The position numbers and the translations under genes were made by a program. The notes under the pieces are model-generated. The model had not been told where the DNA came from. It made no database searches and saw nothing but the letters and a program-made list of their open reading frames with translations. From Paralichthys olivaceus (Eukaryota; Chordata; Actinopteri; Pleuronectiformes; Paralichthyidae), in the NCBI RefSeq assembly GCF_024713975.1, contig NC_091094.1:20420501-20484500 (forward strand): a stretch of DNA of 64,000 nucleotides, read 5' to 3'. Of the stretch, positions 26,315 through 42,200 are shown piece by piece (the first letter of the stretch is position 1; each line of letters starts with the position of its first letter).

Positions 26315-28873
26315 ACAAACCGGCCCCTTCCGTTAGAATGTGTGTGAATGTGAGTGAGTGTGTAGTATTTTTCTCATGTCAGATTCTGCTGGACTACTGG
26401 AATATCCAACTTAATTACACCCCCAGCGCCTGATCTCAGAAGCCTTTGGAACAAGAGCAGGAGGAGCAGCAAACTGTTACTTGCAACATCTTGAACAACA
26501 CACAATCACCTTGTTGTTTCACTCTATCATCAGTCGGACCCTCTCTGGCGGCGACACGTCGAGGAACCTCGGGGTAACACGCAGTAGCCTGAGACGAACC
26601 TGTAAGGACGATCTGGTCAATTCTTTTTATTAACCCAGAATAATTATGCAAGTGTTACTTTTTTATGATTTCGTATGAACTTTTTACACTGAACTACAAA
26701 GAGTCTTTGTAGGCGTGATGAAGACAGTTGTGCTTTCAAATGTGAAAAGGATGCCTGATGTGCCCGGTCGATTAAATCTTTTGTCAGAGACAGAGCGAGG
26801 TTGGTATTGAGGACACCTGTTAATTGTCTGAATCTCTTCATTGTGCAGAATGATAGCCACAGCAGACCTACCCCCAACTGTGAACAGCACTAAATAACTG
26901 CTTTCTCCACAGGCACTGCTTAGTTGTCCACAAGGCTCGCCAAAAGCTGCTGCCAGCTTTGCCAACTACTTTATTACTAAAAGGTGGGCCAGGCTTGCTC
27001 ATGAAGTGCGGTGATGGTGCATTGCCAGCTTACCTACTTTTTTTTTTTTTTACCCATACAGCTGTGTAACATCCACAGCTGCTATCGGGAAGATGTGAAT
27101 TGTAATGTTTTCTTTTTTTCCCGACAAAGGGAATCAGGTATGGTACGTCTTAACTGGAACAAACTTTATGCACATCACCTGTCTTCTGTGGGTATGATTG
27201 TCCCTCCTGTGTAACCACTACCCCAAACTCTGGACTTTAAAAGGTTTCGATGCCTCGTCAGCGTGATTTGAGAAGAGATGAGTCCCAGTGGAACAGATAG
27301 CCAGGCATTATACTCTATTCCTTTTGTCAAAATGGAGTCATGTATTGACATGCCTGATTTCACGTTGGGATGTTATCTTATTTTTGCGTGGTCTCCAGTT
27401 GGTTTTAAGGTGCGAGATTCATGGAGATGGCTTCACAGGATATATTATTTCAACTTTTGGCATCTCTTGTTTTTATGGAAGCTCCACTGATGTCAAGTTA
27501 GTGTGGAAAAGTAGAGACAAATTTTTTTAAATCTTAATTTAGATTTTTTTTTTTTTCCCTCTAAGCCTCTGTATCAAACAAGTATTGAAGTATCCCTATT
27601 TGAGAATACATATTTTGTTAACAAATTGTACATAGTGAAATATGTATTTTTGCACAGGCATTTTTCGTACACACTAAATTTTTGGTACAATTTAAGAAAT
27701 AAAAATAAGAGAAAGTTATTTATTTAGGGAGAAAAAAAAAAAGATGAGAAGTCAGAGGACTATTTGAAGTGGTTCACTGCCAAGTCTATAAAATGCAATA
27801 CGCCTATATGTAGAAGCTGAAGCATCTCATGAATCCTGTACTGAGATCCTTTAAGGAACAGCGGTGAAGTGTCGCCACTGTAGCATGTGTCTGTATGACA
27901 GAGGATACCTTTATTCACTTTTCAAGGTCTCAATCACGTGTGCTTTTACAAGACATTTTACGTTGCCTATGAATCAACACGACAATGGGGGGAAAAAACA
28001 ATTTGCTCTGTGACCCAGTTAGCCTGTGATTTTCAAATGTCCTGCAGGCTTGAATCTGTGCCCGTCAGCTGACTAGTTTCCATGTACTCTTTAGACACTT
28101 TGCAGACCATGATTGAAACACTTGTGTTGTTTTTATAAAGGCTGAAGGGACTTTCAGCCATCACTGCAAGGAAGAGGACAGTCCAGCTGCTCGCATCATT
28201 GTTGCCAAACAATAAGTAATTTTAATCACAGCTTTTAAACGAAACATCAAATTTAAGAAAGTGCCTGAATTTGTTTCACCAAGACTGTTGGAGGACAGTA
28301 TTCTTTGGGTTGTTTTACCTTACTTGAATGTTGGAAGTGTTTAGGAGTTTGCTTTTAAATCTGCCTAAGAACCCTAAATGTGGTAAAACCTGAGCTTATC
28401 AGCTGCCCAGTACAAAACACTGAGTGTTTTTGTTTTTTTTTTAATCAAAGTTTTCCAGACAAGATGTTGAGGTTTTCAGTTAGCTTCAGTGTGGCTGTAA
28501 TCCCGTCTGTTTACTGGGATTTGTACACGAGAACCTTCAATCAAGTGTTTTGTTTACCCTCAAACTCCAGACATCTTGACCGTTGTTTCCTGTACATGGA
28601 AACATTTGCAAAGATGTTTTTTTATTTTTATCAGCACCACAGACTTGGAATGTGACAGTGAGAGACTACGGCTCGTGTCTGGGAGGAAAAAAATAAAGCC
28701 ACCATTCATACTATGTAAAAGTGTGTATAGATTTCTTTTGTATACATTATCAGAATCATTTTCAGCTGGACTTGTATTGGCTGCTATGTAATTCATGAAC
28801 AAAACATAGGTTAGAATTAATATTTAAAGAAAAAAGATTGTATAGTATATTTGTTTTGTAACAAGTTTCTGTA

Positions 28874-28879
28874 AATAAA
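28874..28879 (+). terminator. atxn7: atxn7 poly(A) signal
   Basis: Canonical AATAAA in an AU-rich context, followed after about 40 nt by a GT-rich stretch (TGTCTCTGTGTC). It is the last sense signal before the opposing psmd6 3' end. Confidence 0.6.
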
Positions 28880-28969
28880 ATAATTTATACTGCTATTTAT
28901 ATGAAATCATGTCTCTGTGTCTTTCCTACGAGAAAACAAACAAACTGCAGGGTTAACAGTTAAACAAAT

Positions 28970-28975
28970 TTTATT
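28970..28975 (-). terminator. psmd6: psmd6 poly(A) signal
   Basis: AATAAA on the minus strand, about 100 nt downstream of the psmd6 stop codon (29,079-29,077). It is under 100 bp from the atxn7 signal on the other strand. Confidence 0.65.
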
Positions 28976-29076
28976 TATATACACAATGTAATAAGTCACT
29001 TTGTCGACAAACAACAGGTTTGAGTATACCAAGAAAAAGTCCCCATCGCTGTGATGAGAAAATATGGCCTCTGTGT

Positions 29077-33042
<3,966 letters not shown>

Positions 33043-33339
33043 TTTGACTCAAAGATGTGCAAGCGAACACGAACTGAAGCTTTTCTTTGTGCAGACGGAG
33101 TCCAGTGCTCAGCGCTCACTGCTAATGAACGATGACTCCGGGAAACACTGCACCGTGTTGCTTCCGCCGGAGCGTCCGTCAACGAGCGGAAACAAGAGCG
33201 GAGCGTTAAACCACCGAGCTAACATATACTGCCACCTCCTGGACGTGAGGGGGAACAACACCTCCAGTCCGATGAGCTGCTCAACCTCTTTCTATACAGT
33301 CTATGTGCTCAACTCATGTACTACACATTATGCTCATCT

Positions 33340-33388
<49 letters not shown>

Positions 33389-34363
33389 GAATATTAATAT
33401 CACCAGATGAATAACTTTTGCAGCTGATCAGTCAAGGCCAACAAAAAGATGGTCCAACAGACACCCATTCCAAAATATCACTGTTCAAAGATTTATTTTT
33501 CAGTTTCTCTGCATCCTATAGGACTAATTGCTTTTTGCAGTTAGAATATAAATAATCAGCTGACTGTACATTATGTGTTGTTGTGGTTGTCAATTGTCGA
33601 CATGTCACTGCCATTCATGTGTTTGTTCTGTATGTTCTTTGTTCTGTTGTAGTCACAATTATCTGCAGTGTCCATCCACACTGTAGCTGGACACTGGTCA
33701 GTCACTGGTATGATCCTTCAACATTTAATTTAGAGTTTATTATTATTTCTGATGGGGAAATCTATGAAATCTCTCAGGTACACAATATGATCATCAAATT
33801 ACAATCAAGATTAAGTAGCAAATTTGAAAAAAATGTAGCCTGTTTGCACTTTAGTTTAAAATGTGAACGTATACACACATGGTGCAATAACTGTACATAC
33901 ACATGTGCAATAACATTCCATACAGTTAAAGTCCAAGCAGCTTTGAATGCACCTTAGTTTTGTATTGTATTGCATTTGACTCTTTATTGTAGCTCTTTTT
34001 ACCTTGCTTTGGTTTTATTTTTATTGAACTATTGCACTGCTGAGCTGCCCAGCTTCTTTTTGTCCAACACCTTTCATTGTACTGTTGATCCTATGTTAAA
34101 TGTTTATGACAAATAAAATGTGAAACTTTGTACTCCATTACATCACTGCACCTTTATGCCATTATACATTATGCTGGCTACTAATCAAATCAAGCTGAAT
34201 TAGATTGATGGTCCAGCAAAATAATGTCAGTCCAGATGAGGAGTCACTGTTAGGGTTCTGGTGATATCATTTCTCTGTAGGACTGAAAAGTTAATGATAA
34301 CCAGCCTGACTTAACTGAGTCCTATATGTAGTCTGGGCATGTGTCTCTACCAGAGAAGACAAA
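33043..34363. other. intergenic region between divergent psmd6 and GLUT gene
   Basis: The first 200 bp next to psmd6 is CpG-rich and probably its promoter, including TTCCGCCGGA (ETS-like) at about 33,164. A (GT)23 array follows at 33,341-33,386. From about 34,010 the sequence is the left unit of the tandem duplication described separately. It includes a TE-like tail ending ATGACAAATAAAATGTGAAA. No other gene is seen. Confidence 0.6.
33341..33386. repeat. (GT)n microsatellite
   Basis: Uninterrupted GT dinucleotide array of about 23 units upstream of psmd6. Confidence 0.95.
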
Positions 34364-35103
34364 ATGGAAACCTTTCTACAGCAGCTGGTGAGATTTTACT
34401 CAACTCTTCTGCACTTCCTCAATACTACTCTAATTGTCATATATATGTATATGTGTATATTTTCACTGGATATTTTAAAAGTGAGAACAGTGTCTTTTTT
34501 TATGTCTTTGTTTTATAAACCAAACAACACTATTGTGTCCTGTATAAAACAAACATTATGCTGTAGCTCTGACTGATCCTCAGAGGAAAAAAAAACACTT
34601 GTTATTTTAAACAAGCATAATCAGTTTGTGAGTTGGTGTGAACTCGATCACTCATGTAAGCCTCCACTTTTAGCTGAATCATTGCACTTTGTCAGCTATT
34701 AGTTATTTTGTAAGCTGGTCATTCACAGTGCAGCACTCACCATGTCCAAAAAACCCCTCATCTGTGAACACATGTTAAAAAAACAGCTGTTATTTCATTT
34801 TGTTACGACAGTTTATCAGATATTCTGATGATGTGATCAGTCACTGACTTACAGTGGTCCTAATATAAAACCAAAACACAGGTACTCTCTTGTATATTTT
34901 ATCAATGATGTTGACAGTTTTATTTTAACAATTTAATTTGAAAGCTACATAACACTTTAGCATTTAGTATAGGCTACAGCACTATGGTTACTATGTTCTT
35001 ACATTTTTTGTAGAAAATATAAAATAAGGTTTTCTGATTGGTATTAAACTAATCTTACTCTTGTATGTATCACCATAGTGGGAGAAATTCATATTTTATC
35101 TTA
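34010..35103 (+). repeat. tandem duplication unit A
   Basis: Near-identical to 35,137-36,230 at a constant offset of 1,127 bp (for example GCACTGCTGAGCTGCCCAGC at 34,034 and 35,161, and the ATG at 34,364 and 35,491). Differences are scattered substitutions and a small rearranged patch near 34,497 versus 35,624. The unit spans a TE-like tail, the putative promoter and 5' UTR, the first coding exon of the GLUT gene, and part of intron 1. Confidence 0.93.
34364..34387 (+). other. duplicate (alternative) first coding exon of GLUT gene
   Basis: ATG plus seven codons (METFLQQL) followed by the donor GTGAGATTTT. Sequence and upstream context are identical to the exon at 35,491-35,514. If transcribed, it would splice in frame to the exon at 36,366 and give the same protein from a different promoter copy. 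It could equally be a silent duplicate. Confidence 0.65.
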
Positions 35104-35136
35104 ACTTGACTTATCTTCACTTCTCTTCTCTTATAA

Positions 35137-36230
35137 TTGTTTTATTTTAATTTAACTATTGCACTGCTGAGCTGCCCAGCTTCTTTTTGTCCAACACCTT
35201 TCATTGTACTGTTGATCCTATGTTAAATGTTTATAACAAACAAAATGTGAAACTTTGTACTCCATTACATCACTGCACCTTTATGCCATTATACATTATC
35301 ATGGTTTCTAATCAGATCAAGATGAATTAGATTGATGGTCCAGCAAAATAATGTCAGTCCAGATGAGGAGTCACTGTTAGGGTTCTGGTGATATCATTTC
35401 TCTGTAGGACTGAAAAGTTAATGATAACCAGCCTGACTTAACTGAGTCCACTATGTAGTCTGGGCATGTGTCTCTACCAGAGAAGACAAAATGGAAACCT
35501 TTCTACAGCAGCTGGTGAGATTTTACTCAACTCTTCTGCACTTCCTCAATACTACTCTAATTGTCATATATATGTATATGTGTATATTATCACTGGATAT
35601 TTTAAAAGTGAGAACAGTGTCTTTTTGTCAAAGTGTTTTATAAACCAAACAACACTATTGTGTCCTGTATAAAACAAACATTATGCTGTAGCTCTGACTG
35701 ATCCTCAGAGGAAAAAAAAACACTTGTTATTTTAAACAAGCATAATCAGTTTGTGAGTTGGTGTGAACTCGATCACTCATGTAAGCCTCCACTTTTAGCT
35801 GAATCATTGCACTTTGTCAGCTATTAGTTATTTTGTAAGCTGGTCATTCACAGTGCAGCACTCACCATGTCCAAAAAACCCCTCATCTGTGAACACATGT
35901 TAAAAAAACAGCTGTTATTTCATTTTGTTATGACAGTTTATCAGATATTCTGATGATGTGATCAGTCACTGACTTGTAGTGGTCCTAATATAAAACCAAA
36001 ACACACTTACTCTCTTGTATATTTTATCAATGATGTTAACAGTTTTATTTTAACAATTTAATTTGAAAGCTACATAACACTTTAGCATTTAGTATAGGCT
36101 ACAGCACTATGGTTACTATGTTCTAACATTTTTTGTAGAGAATACAAAATAAGGTTTTCTGATTGGTATTAAACTAATCTTACTCTTGTATGTATCACCA
36201 TAGTGGGAGAAATTCATATTTTATCTTATC
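35137..36230 (+). repeat. tandem duplication unit B
   Basis: Second copy of the ~1.1 kb unit (offset 1,127 bp), ending in a short TTATC repeat at about 36,222-36,238. The sequence between the units (about 35,104-35,136) is also TTATC/CTTCTC-like, suggesting that slippage-prone ends helped the duplication. High identity points to a recent event. Confidence 0.93.
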
Positions 36231-39200
36231 TTATCTAATCGTCTCTTTTCTCAACCGCAACGTTATCACCTATAGCAGTTATAACTTGCCTGAGAGGATT
36301 ATGAACAGATATCATTTCCATGTTTAATCACCACTGCGTCCTGCTGTATTTGTGATCCTCTGTAGACTCGTGGCAATGCTCTGTTGCTCATCATTATTCT
36401 GGGAGCTGGAGGAAGTTTTCAGGTTGGCTACCACTTGACTGTTTTAAGTTCCCCCTCACCGGTGAGATACATCCACCACACACATCTTTTCTTTTCAGTC
36501 CCTTTCTTTTCTGTCTTCAACAATCCTCCACAAAACTTGTCATCTCTCCCTGAGCTCAGGCTACAAACAGTTGCTTCCTTGTACCTTCCTCTCTGCAGTA
36601 CATACAGCGTTTCATCAACAGCAGCTGGTACTACAGATATAAAGAGCCTCTGCCTGCTCAGACCGTCACCATGATCTGGTCTCTTATAGTCTCCTTGTAT
36701 GCAGTTGGGGGACTCTGTGGTGCTGTCTCTGTCAAATTCATCTCAGGCTGGCTGGGGAGGTGAGTAAGAGACAGTTCATGCAGCATGTTGTCTTATTGAG
36801 TGTCCTTACGAGACATGAAGGGGTGTGTGGTCCCTCATCAGAAAAAAGGCAGTGATCTTCAACTGCTTCATTGCCATAGTTGCATCAGGGATCATGCTGA
36901 CAAGCAAAATGGCCAACTCCTTTGAAATGATCATTGTGGCAAGGATCCTGTACGGCTACTCATCAGGTAAGAAAACATAATATATTATGTCACAACCATG
37001 ACAAACTGTATTATATATACACCTGCAACCACTTCAGAATTATTCCTTGTCATTAGTGAGTCCTCCTCAAATAGTTCTACAGTATACTGTCACTTTTTAT
37101 TGTTTGTGTGCTGGACGTTGTGTGGGTAATTTTTTATTAGCAGTCTATGGTGCGGAATAAAGTTAGAAAACTTTGTGTTCATCCTACCTGGTTTATCTGC
37201 AGTAAATTTTTTCATTGTCAATGAAACTTAAATTGCTTTAATACTGTTCACATGTGGTTTATCACCGTAACGAATTGCTGTAAGAAAACGGCCAAATTCT
37301 GACAGTAACATTCTGTTTTCCATTAAAAACGGTACTGTGCTGTAGAGAACAATGCATTCTGGGAAATATTTATGAGCAGCTTGCTGTTTTCCTTAAGATA
37401 CTGCAATATACTGTAAACAGCATTGCATTCTGGGGGTGATGTCAGAATCAACGACAGAGAGGTCCTGTAGAAATTGAATGCTACTATATTTCTAGAAGAC
37501 ACGTGGAACACAAAGTCGTGAAGCCAACTCTGGACCTTTTTTGAAAGGATTATCCGTCTGAATCCTGCATTTTATGAACAAGTCTTCGGTAAGTTGAAAT
37601 AAACTTTATCTGCCTTGCATCATTTGCTTACTTTTGCGGTCTTTAAACAAACTTGGACTGATTAGAACTGTTACTTAGCTAGTTTGCAGCAATTGCATGT
37701 GGTCCTCTGAATTAGCCATGTAGTGACTTGTGAGTACAGCAGAAAAGCTCATTTTGAAATTATTATTTTGTAGGTTAGGCCAATTTCTTATCAGTACTTA
37801 AAAGTTCTTCTTATTGGCTTTTGTGTGGTTAGTTGGTTTACAGCTAGGTGCATTATTGTGAGTTTGTCTCCTCTGTTCATTTTCACCATAACCTTAGCTC
37901 CAGTACAGCTTCAGTAATGTTAGAGCTTATTTGGTGTTGACTCATAGTATTTTGTAATTTTAGTATGTTTTCTTCAACATTGTCCGGCTGCTGAAGGCTC
38001 ACTTAACAAAGACTTCAGATGGACTCATTCGTCTAGTTTGTTTCTTTTCCTCATCTAATAGAGCTAATATCCTAACCACAGTTTTTTTGTCTGCTCTACA
38101 GGACACTCAACCTACTTTTGACTCCTCGTCTAATATTGCTCGGTATGTATTCAGAACTTTGTCTATTGCATATCTAATGAGTTTTGTTATAAGTTTTAAT
38201 AAGGTATCTGTATTAATAATTAATAAAGTATACATTTTCTTCCTGTTAGAGATGTGTGCAAAAGTCAAGACTCTTGATTCATGTTTCAGGTGGAAAAGTG
38301 CCTTTGACAGTTGGACACTGGATGATCAGCCTTGAGGATCGTATGTTGGGGCATCCACTCAACTTTTGTGACAGGGCTGCTCTGTTTACAGATCTAACAT
38401 CTTTAACTGGGAAGCTGTCTGTACAAGGTAAGGCTTGTGCTGCCCATCTCTCATTTTCTCTTTTTTTCACCTTTTTCTATTTTCAACCCTTACTTCATAA
38501 ACACTTTATTATAGACATCATATATTATAGACTTTATTTCTGTTCAACCTCTAATCTCTTGTGTTCTTCTGTGTTTTGTAGAGGCTTCTTTTGAATCAAC
38601 CCAGAAAGAGGAACAAAAGCTGTTTGAGGGAATCGTCTCCAAGAGGACAGGGAGAGTTATTCAGAAGAAATCTGTCACAATCAACCTTATAGACTTTGAG
38701 TGGAATTTCATAGCTCAGTGAGAGCTCTCTCCCCAGACACTTCACATCAGTGCAAACATGGTTATTTGTCAATTTTTGCCTTTAATATTGTACATGTGAT
38801 CATATTCTTGCATTATTTCACTTCAAAAATGTGGGTATGCTTACTTTTTATGTACATAAAATGTCACTTCTTGGTCTTCCATGCAAGCAAATTACATAGC
38901 TCTCACTGTCGGTGCTTCACACACAATACCTCAGAAACCATAGTTGTTAAATTAGCAGATTTAAAGAGATTTATCTGGTAAAGGCACTCTTCCTTTACCA
39001 GGACCATTCAAGTCTGACTGGCTAAACATTCCACCATTTAAACAAGTAGAAAAAACTCAAAAATATTAATCTTTCATATTTTTCTGTTTGTATTTCAGTA
39101 CCACTGGTTATAGATTATATTTGTAGAATTCATGTTTTTGATGCATCATTTCTGCAAGTGTTTTACAAGGTTTATTGTTTTATCACATTTAATGAACATA

Positions 39201-42200
39201 CTGGTAACTGTCTGTTGTGCATAGCTTGAAATCTCCAACTGTAATGGACAACTTTGTTTCTATCAACAAAAAACAGTATATTTAGTATTTCAATTGGTGT
39301 TCCCTTTTATAAATAAATGTTGGGTTACTCAATTGATGTTGTTTTCTCTTAGTCTCCTCTTTTGGTGTGAATTTTTGGTTGCTGTATTTTAGTCACTTTA
39401 ATCATTCAGTCACATTGTGCAGAATATCAACTCAAAATAGTGAACCAAGGTTTTAGTAAAGAGGAGTTTAATTTATAGGAATTGACTGTCATCCATTACA
39501 CATTACATTACATTGTGCTGTTTTTGAGATTATGTTGAATTTCCATTTAAAACAATATTGTACAGACTGATGCTAATCGTAAACTGCAAATTTAAGAAAA
39601 TACAGAACAATAGTATGTTTTAGTATGTGGACAGCAATAAACTGTAAATTAAGGTTACAGTAAGAAAACGGTAAATTCCTGGCAACCCTGCTGCCAGCAG
39701 TTTACTGTTAAAATAAGAAAATACAGCAATGCACTTGTGATTACAGTAATGCACTGTCAAGTTGATTACTGTATGAGTACTGTAAATTAACAGTAAAGAG
39801 CAGGCAACCCTTCTGCCAGCAGTTAACTGTTAATTTACATGACAATTCTTTACAGTGTAAGTTTGAGTTGAGTAATTTTTTGCTGTCATGTTTTCATACA
39901 TTACTTTTTCTTTCTTCTAACCCAAGTTCACAACTTTTCAAAATACTGTAGAAGTTCTTTTGAAGGAAGAATTCTGTGAATGTTGCTGCCATGACAGAGA
40001 TCAGCACCCTTGATTCCCATGAATGTCTGTGTCAGTCCGATATGGAGAAATAAAAAAAAAATCAGATTGTCAAAATGATCTGATGGCGATTTTAACCTTC
40101 ATTGACTCAGTTGTTGACCACTGCTGTAGTGTATCTGAAGACATAGAAGAAGACATGTTTAACTTGAACCACAGACTGAAGGCACACTGCCCACCCCGCC
40201 TGTTTATTTACATTTTGATAATATTGAACAAATTGCATATCAGCTAAACACAAACACACCGAATTGGACATAGCTCTTCCTTGGGCAAATAACAATTAAC
40301 ATGCCAGATGTGAAGCCGATAAGATGAACGGTTCGCGAGATGTGCGTTCCAGATACAGACAGAGAGACTTTTGTGAAATTAGTGGGTAGATTATGTTTTT
40401 ACCTGTTTATCAAAAATATTTTAAATTTCTTGCAGGTTTGGGATCGAGCTTACATGTGATGTACCTCGGAGAGATCTCACCCAGAAAGATTAGAGGCATA
40501 GTGACTCTCACCTCTGCGACGTTCTCGTCACTCGGCAAACTGTCAGGACAGTTTTTTGGATTAAGGTACATGCTTATTGGGAATCTGTGTGAGATGTCAA
40601 AAGTTGTGGATGAAAAGTGCAACTTGCACTGAAACCATACACATACAGTGGCTTCTGCAGGATGTCGTTCTGTGGGCTGTGCAATGTGCTTCACCAACGG
40701 TGACGGTTATACACCATAATAAAATTTCAGTGAGGTCACCATTCAATTCAATTCAATTCAGTTTTATTTGTATAGCGCCAATTTGCCAAATCATAATATA
40801 CATTAATTCAAGGCACTTAACATAGACGGTCAAGACCTCAAAGATTGTAAAGTAACCCAACAGTTCCCACCACGCAAACTCCAAGCTTCATAATGCTTTT
40901 ATTGCTATAGGTCTGGATAAAGTTCCTTTGACTTTCTACATCGTCAGTTCAGTTTGGTAAATGCAGGTGGACTAAATCAAGTCACATAAATAAGAAAAGT
41001 AAAAGGTGTCTGATCATGTGTCACACTTTAACATCTGAAAACCTCCTGAAGCCACAGTTAGTGGATTGTGTGTTAGAAAATGTCAAAAGATGTTATTTTC
41101 TAGAGTAAAGACACAACAAGGAATTCCCATTTTTCTTCTCAGTGAGATCCTTGGACGTGAGGAGCTGTGGAACATTGTCCTCTGTGTCTCTGCATTTTTC
41201 TCTCTGGTTACTATCATGGCCTTGCCTTTTCTTCCTGAGGCTCCCAGATATGTACTCATAGAGAAAGGTGATGATGAGGCATGCAAAAAAGGTTGGTATG
41301 TTTCCCTACAGTCATAAGAGTACCTGACCAAACCGCCCATCTATCACTAACTAACCAGAGGGTCTGTAGTTCGTACTGAACCCTAGCTGTGCCGTCAGTA
41401 GCATTAGCAGTAGCAGTGACAGTGTGTTGTGTAAATGGGCGAATGTGACTTGTTGAGTTAAGCCCCTAGAGTGCTAGAAAAGCATCAGATGAATACAATC
41501 CATGTATTATCAATGTTTAAAACTACTACATTTGCATACCACCGAGTTTAGTAGTGTCAGTTAAGGCCTCAATATATATAATACAACAGATAATACATTA
41601 ATTAGTCTATATTTCACCAACCTTTGTATCTTGAACAAGGAAGTACATTTTTGTACTCTTTTTAACTCCAGCCCTGCAGACTCTGTGGGGTCCAGGTGAC
41701 TACAAGGAGGAGATGGATGAGATGTTGACGGAGCAGGCATCCATTGAAGCCGCTCCACCAAAGAGCCTCCTGCAGCTGCTGAGTGACAGGACGATCCGAT
41801 GGCAGCTCATCTCCATGTCCCTCATCTACAGCTGCAACCAGCTGTCCGGCATGTCTGCAGTGAGGATGGATGCACTATATCCATACACTGTTAATGTCAC
41901 TATATCTGTATTTGTTTGTATCCTGTCACTCTGCATCATTGTAAATGAGGGCCTCCCTAAATTATACTTTGAGTTAAATAAAGGTTGATTGAAATTGAAA
42001 AAAATCGGTGCTTTTCTCCCTTACAGATCAACACCTTCTCCTTCGACATCTTCACGGAGGTGGGCATACCGGCAAACAAGATTCGCTACGTCACTGTTGG
42101 TCTCGGAGTTTGTGAGATCATCACCTCAATCTCCTGTGTGAGTAACTATCTCAGTATGTACATGATTGCAACCCCTGTCTATGCATCAAAATATATTTTC

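Larger units (their letters stand above)
25818..28895 (+). other. atxn7: atxn7 3' UTR
   Basis: About 3 kb downstream of the TGA at 25,815-25,817, with no further coding similarity, ending near the AATAAA at 28,874. It contains a GT-rich stretch (26,030-26,060), a G16 homopolymer (26,299-26,314) and an internal AATAAA near 27,697 that could give a shorter isoform. The extent is inferred from poly(A) signals. Confidence 0.6.
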
